From the NCBI RefSeq assembly GCF_003473295.1, contig NZ_QRMP01000001.1:186001-250000 (forward strand): DNA of 64,000 nt, read 5' to 3'. The stretch is from Parabacteroides sp. AM08-6. GTDB taxonomy: Bacteria > Bacteroidota > Bacteroidia > Bacteroidales > Tannerellaceae. Positions 60,327 to 64,000 of the stretch are shown piece by piece. How positions within the stretch are numbered: the stretch's first letter is position 1; every line of letters begins with the position of its first letter. The position numbers and the translations under genes are program-made. The notes beneath the pieces are model-generated. The model ran no database searches. It saw only the letters and a list, made by a program, of their open reading frames with translations, and was not told the DNA's origin.

Positions 60327-62069
60327 ATGAGAAAAAAAGAATTTTCGCAATGGATGTTAATACCACTGTTCTGTGTGTGTGTGTTGGGAATATCGGTAAC
60401 ATCTTGTAGTTTAAAGAAAAGACAACCACTCCCGGTAATAGGAAAGTCTGTAGCCCTATTCGATAATTTCACGTATAAGGGGAATGATGATTTTTATATC
60501 TCTAATCCTCTGGTTAATGAGAATGATTTTTATAATCCCATTTTGCCAGGTTGGTATTCTGATCCTAGCATTTGTACGAATGGGGAGGGGGATTACTTTT
60601 TAGTAACTTCAACATTTACCTATTTCCCGGGTGTTCCTATTTTCCATAGTAAAGATTTGGTGAATTGGAAACAAATAGGTCATATATTGGACCGTCCTTC
60701 CCAATTGGTTAATATGAATGGTCAAAATGTTAGTGGTGGTATTTTCGCTCCGGCAATTTCTTATAATCCGCATAATAAGACTTACTATATGATAACGACA
60801 AACGTGGGAGCCGGTAACTTTTTTGTAAAAACGCAAGACCCATTCGGTGAATGGTCTGACCCGATTATGTTGCCTGAAGTTACCGGAATTGATCCTTCTT
60901 TCTTTTTCGACGATAATGGTGATGCTTATATCATTAATAATGATGATGCTCCGGAAAACAAACCGGAATATAGTGGTCACCGTACCATTCGCATCCAAAA
61001 ATTTGATATTAAGAATGATAAGACCGTCGGCCCCCGCCTGATTTTAGTCAATAAGGGAGCACGTCCGGAGGACAAACCCATCTGGATTGAAGGTCCTCAC
61101 ATGTATAAGATTAATGGAAAGTATTTTCTGATGTCCGCGGAAGGAGGAACAGGTGGTTGGCATTCCGAAGTTATTTTTCGTGGCGACTCTCCAATGGGGA
61201 TTTTTATTCCGTGGAAGAATAATCCGATTTTGACACAAAGGCATTTGGATTCCAAACGTCCGAATCCTGTGACATGTGCAGGGCATGCAGATTTGGTTCA
61301 GACAAAAGAAGGGGATTGGTGGGCAGTCTTTTTGGCTTGTCGCCCTATTGACAACCGGTTCGAAAATTTAGGTCGTGAAACGTTTATGATACCTGTTAAA
61401 TGGAGCGAAGATGGCTTTCCATATATGACTCAAGGAGAAGATTTGATTCCCTTGGTCGAAAAGCGAGAGGGGGTTAAACGGGATACTACTGTTACTTTCG
61501 GTAATTTCGAGATATGTGAAACTTTTGATGGTACAACTTTAGATATGGCTTGGATGACTTTACGAGGACCGGCTTCCGATTTATATTCTTTGACTGAAAC
61601 TCCGGGGTATCTTACGTTAAAATGTACGGATGTAAGTGCTTCCGAAAAGAAAACCCCAGCTTTTGTATGTCGTCGTATGCAACATCATAAGTTTGAATGC
61701 ACCACTCGAATGCTATTTGACCCTTCCGATGATACAGAAGCGGCCGGACTTCTTTTATTTAAGGATGAAAATCATCAATATTTCTTAGCAGTCAGAAAAA
61801 CGGATACGGGGAAAAGTGTTTTTCTTGAGCAAATAGGAAAATTGGAAACTAAAATATTAGCGAGCCAGGTAATTAATCAAGATACAAAAGTTATTGATTT
61901 GAAAGTAGTATCCGAAGGAACTCATTATGATTTCTTCTATTCTGTTAAAAATGAAAACTGGAATTCATTATGTAGTCATATTGATGCCGGTTATTTATCG
62001 ACGGCTACAGCCGGAGGATTTACAGGATCGGTTATTGGTTTGTATACCTTATCGCAAGCAAAAAAATAA
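60327..62069 (+). CDS. GH43 lipoprotein with C-terminal GH43_C2 domain
   Basis: 580 residues. A lipoprotein signal (FCVCVLGISVTSC, lipobox before Cys-27) suggests outer-membrane or periplasmic anchoring. Catalytic motifs: LPGWYSDPSICTNGEGDYFL (base), VTGIDPSFFFDDNGDAYI (modulator), WIEGPHMYKINGKYFLMSA (acid). The C-domain starts at ~395 with FEICETFDGTTLDMAWMTL. The architecture is that of beta-xylosidases/arabinofuranosidases. It ends the cluster; no SusC/SusD pair is in the window. Confidence 0.9.
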   Translation: MRKKEFSQWMLIPLFCVCVLGISVTSCSLKKRQPLPVIGKSVALFDNFTYKGNDDFYISNPLVNENDFYNPILPGWYSDPSICTNGEGDYFLVTSTFTYFPGVPIFHSKDLVNWKQIGHILDRPSQLVNMNGQNVSGGIFAPAISYNPHNKTYYMITTNVGAGNFFVKTQDPFGEWSDPIMLPEVTGIDPSFFFDDNGDAYIINNDDAPENKPEYSGHRTIRIQKFDIKNDKTVGPRLILVNKGARPEDKPIWIEGPHMYKINGKYFLMSAEGGTGGWHSEVIFRGDSPMGIFIPWKNNPILTQRHLDSKRPNPVTCAGHADLVQTKEGDWWAVFLACRPIDNRFENLGRETFMIPVKWSEDGFPYMTQGEDLIPLVEKREGVKRDTTVTFGNFEICETFDGTTLDMAWMTLRGPASDLYSLTETPGYLTLKCTDVSASEKKTPAFVCRRMQHHKFECTTRMLFDPSDDTEAAGLLLFKDENHQYFLAVRKTDTGKSVFLEQIGKLETKILASQVINQDTKVIDLKVVSEGTHYDFFYSVKNENWNSLCSHIDAGYLSTATAGGFTGSVIGLYTLSQAKK

Positions 62070-62256
62070 TGAAATAGTAAGTTTATGTTATGGTTATGAT
62101 ATCTTATTCTAATGATTTGGTAACGATTAGGAAGCATTTTGGTAAATCTATACACTTTGTACAGTGTAAACTGTATTAGACATGTAATTCATAATAAAGT
62201 CATTGTTTTATAAAGAACAGGGCATAAAGGAAATTTAAAGTAGTGTATACACTTAC
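62070..62256. other. non-coding gap after the GH43 cluster
   Basis: AT-rich; contains a small inverted repeat TACACT/AGTGTA (62151-62168). No gene seen. Confidence 0.5.
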
Positions 62257-62457
62257 GCATTTTTTGAATAGGCGGGTGAAGTGGGTAGAATATTTGAACC
62301 CCAATTCATCCGCTATTTCGTTAATGGATAAAGATGTGTCGGCAAGACGTTGCTTGGCAATGAACATCTCGATGCTACGGGATATCAGGCTGTTGGTATA
62401 TTTGTCGATTTCACGGTTCAATTCTCCACACCGAATATCTGTCCCGAAACTAATACG
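62257..62457 (-). pseudogene. AraC-family regulator remnant
   Basis: The minus-strand frame gives ELNREIDKYTNSLISRSIEM, then AKQRLADTSLSINEIADELG and FKYSTHFTRLFKK, which is the first part of an AraC HTH domain. After FKK the match is lost, so the second helix-turn-helix half is missing. Upstream, in frame, there is a TGA (62460-62458) before any ligand domain. What is left is a gene fragment truncated at both ends. Confidence 0.8.
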
Positions 62458-62529
62458 TCAAAATGCAGAATCCGTAAAAATGGTTGAAGAGTCAGTAATA
62501 AGTATAGCAGCTATCATTTTAAAAGCGTC

Positions 62530-62537
62530 TAATTTTG
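62530..62537 (+). promoter_or_regulatory. -7 element before the small ORF and CMD gene
   Basis: TAATTTTG, 39 bases before the small ORF. It lies just upstream of the AraC remnant on the opposite strand. Confidence 0.45.
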
Positions 62538-62576
62538 CATTATTAAAAAATGTTTCAAACAAAAAAGGATAGAACA

Positions 62577-62699
62577 ATGAAGAATTTATTAATAACCGTT
62601 CTTAATAGGATAAAATCTTACTTAGAGATAGACGGAGAACTATCTTCGTATATCGAAATGATATTCTCAAAAAATGCTCGAAAATTATTTAGCAAATGA
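62577..62699 (+). CDS. 40-residue ORF overlapping the CMD gene
   Basis: Begins MKNLLITVLNRIKSYLEIDG and ends basic (SKNARKLFSK). The stop shares the ATGA sequence with the start of the next gene, a typical coupled arrangement. I do not recognise the sequence. It could be a leader ORF or the end of a degraded gene. Confidence 0.4.
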   Translation: MKNLLITVLNRIKSYLEIDGELSSYIEMIFSKNARKLFSK

Positions 62700-63892
62700 A
62701 AAAGAACATTCTAATCATCTTATCGCTTATGATAACATCACTTCATTTATCGGCACAGGTTGTAAATGCCGACAAGATGCTTGTGCGTATTTCCGAGATT
62801 GAGGTCTATGCACAATATCTCGATGAATACCTGCAATATGCCCGCACAGTAGGCATAACTTCTGTCAGTCAGGAACCGGGAGTTATCTGTATCCACCCGA
62901 TGCAGTTAAAGCGAGATTCTTGTCAGATACGCATACTCGAAATTTATGCTTCGGATGAAGCGTACAAGCATCATATTAAGACTGCTCACTTTCAGAAATA
63001 CAAGACAGAGACGTTACACATGGTCAAATCACTTGATTTAGTAGATATGAATGCGCTTGCTCCTGCAACAATGCTACAGATATTTAAGAAGATGCCGCAA
63101 GCAAATGATAAAACAAACAAAACAGTTACAACAATGGATAGGATAAATGTTTGCAAAGAAAATTTTGCAACCCTCTTTGAAGGAGAAGCATTAAACGGAA
63201 AAGGTACAGATCCCGAGATGATGGATATACTGCAAAAGTATATTTTCGGAGAAGTTTTCCGCACTGGTAATATAGATATGAAAACACGAGAATTAATTAC
63301 TTGTGTAGTTCTGGCTACTATGCAGCAACTTCCGCAACTCGCAGCCCATTCGGCTGCAGCCCTAAATGTCGGAGTTACTCCGATAGAACTTCGTGAAGCT
63401 ATCTATCAATGTGCATCAAATATTGGCTTTCCAAAAACGCTGAATGCTTTAAGTGCAATAAACTCAATATTTGAGCAAAGAGGCATAAAGTTACCTTTGG
63501 AAAATCAGGCTACTACAACCGAAGCCGACCGCTACGAGAAAGGATATGCCATTCAACAATTGCGCTACGGAACCTGTATTAAGGATATGCTGAAAGGACT
63601 ACCAGACGGAATGAACGAAGAGGTTGCACGTTATCTTACGGAAGTACATTTCGGTGATTTCCAAACTCGTGCCGGGCTGGATTTGAAAACTCGTGAACTA
63701 TTATCTTATTGTGTAATAACGACTATGGGTATGGACGAGCAACTACGTTTATATTTAGAAAGTAACCTCAAAATAGGGAATAGCATTGAAAATATCACTG
63801 CTGCAGTTATACAGTGTATGCCCTACATCGGTTTTCCGACAGCTTTTAAAGCGCTGAAAGTGATTAGTGATTATGCCATTGAAAAAGAATGA
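62696..63892 (+). CDS. exported protein with ABM and two carboxymuconolactone-decarboxylase domains
   Basis: 398 residues. Signal peptide (NILIILSLMITSLHLSAQ), an antibiotic-biosynthesis-monooxygenase-like domain (~25-120), then two CMD/AhpD-like repeats (~145-255 and ~280-395). Repeat one has MKTRELITCVVLATM and LREAIYQCASNIGFPKTLNA; repeat two has LKTRELLSYCVITTMG and ITAAVIQCMPYIGFPTAFKA. The single Cys of each does not form the AhpD CxxC pair. Gut Bacteroidetes have similar proteins of unknown role. Confidence 0.87.
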   Translation: MKKNILIILSLMITSLHLSAQVVNADKMLVRISEIEVYAQYLDEYLQYARTVGITSVSQEPGVICIHPMQLKRDSCQIRILEIYASDEAYKHHIKTAHFQKYKTETLHMVKSLDLVDMNALAPATMLQIFKKMPQANDKTNKTVTTMDRINVCKENFATLFEGEALNGKGTDPEMMDILQKYIFGEVFRTGNIDMKTRELITCVVLATMQQLPQLAAHSAAALNVGVTPIELREAIYQCASNIGFPKTLNALSAINSIFEQRGIKLPLENQATTTEADRYEKGYAIQQLRYGTCIKDMLKGLPDGMNEEVARYLTEVHFGDFQTRAGLDLKTRELLSYCVITTMGMDEQLRLYLESNLKIGNSIENITAAVIQCMPYIGFPTAFKALKVISDYAIEKE

Positions 63893-64000
63893 ACAGATTG
63901 CAGCTATTGGTACAAGAAAGCCGAAATACACGATGTGCAGGTAAAGTTTGCGGTAGGAACGGCAACGGTTTACAGTCGGATTCATTTGAACTCGGTAGTC
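63893..64000 (+). other. window end, coding state unclear
   Basis: Two plus frames stay open to the end: one from ATG at 63889 (MNRLQLLVQESRNTRC), one without a start containing WYKKAEIHDVQVKFAVGTAT. The second looks more protein-like and might be a gene remnant. The window stops before this can be settled. Confidence 0.3.

Noticed and set aside
62243-62572. 109-residue plus ORF
   Set aside because: Antisense image of the AraC remnant, whose minus-strand frame clearly matches a known HTH domain.

Overview
The window reads as chromosomal DNA of a gut-type Bacteroidales bacterium (Bacteroides/Parabacteroides-like; the genus cannot be fixed from sequence alone). The evidence is a Na+-NQR operon, many promoters with the Bacteroidetes -7 element TAnnTTTG, an AT-rich base composition, GH43/CE6 glycan-degradation genes, a SerB with ACT domains, a PCMD-type secreted protein, and the cysQ/SLC13/cysCDN/sulfotransferase locus known from B. 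thetaiotaomicron.

Layout. 1-3.6 kb: end of the nqr operon (nqrB partial, then nqrC-F), with an N-terminal rubredoxin-like domain on NqrC. 3.7-17.1 kb: housekeeping genes (a nuclease-fold protein, AMP nucleosidase, holA, an HTH regulator with an operator-rich upstream region, pyrK-pyrD, xth, an mgtC-like gene, a C_GCAxxG protein, a Dabb protein, serB, a Cys-less thioredoxin-fold protein with a structured leader, a Gfo/Idh/MocA oxidoreductase, msrA). 17.2-19.4 kb: secreted GH36 alpha-galactosidase. 19.9-27.6 kb: PAPS synthesis, sulfate uptake, PAP recycling, a sulfotransferase and a secreted PCMD protein; this is a sulfonation module, not an assimilatory sulfate pathway. 27.6-31.1 kb: ligA, a small conserved protein, dapA.

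31.2-50.0 kb is a large exopolysaccharide locus with two arms that converge near 38 kb. The plus arm carries UDP-xylose synthase, a GT2, an asparagine-synthetase-like enzyme without its glutaminase Cys, and a flippase. The long minus operon starts with a lone response regulator and continues with a priming sugar transferase (pseudo-receiver N-terminus), a half-length TolC protein, a Wzz/pseudo-BY-kinase, a Wzy polymerase, several glycosyltransferases and two acyltransferases. A perfect 36-bp palindrome lies inside the sugar transferase gene.

50.3-54.1 kb: YhcH family gene, copper ATPase with a small HMA protein, hemolysin III. 54.1-55.1 kb: Mpi-like serine recombinase and tRNA-Pro(TGG) with its own promoter and terminator. 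55.3-62.1 kb: acyltransferase and a (arabino)xylan side-chain cluster (three GH43 enzymes, one CE6-type esterase). 62.2-64 kb: an AraC regulator remnant, a small coupled ORF, and a secreted ABM/double-CMD protein. No CRISPR array, rRNA or complete insertion sequence was seen.
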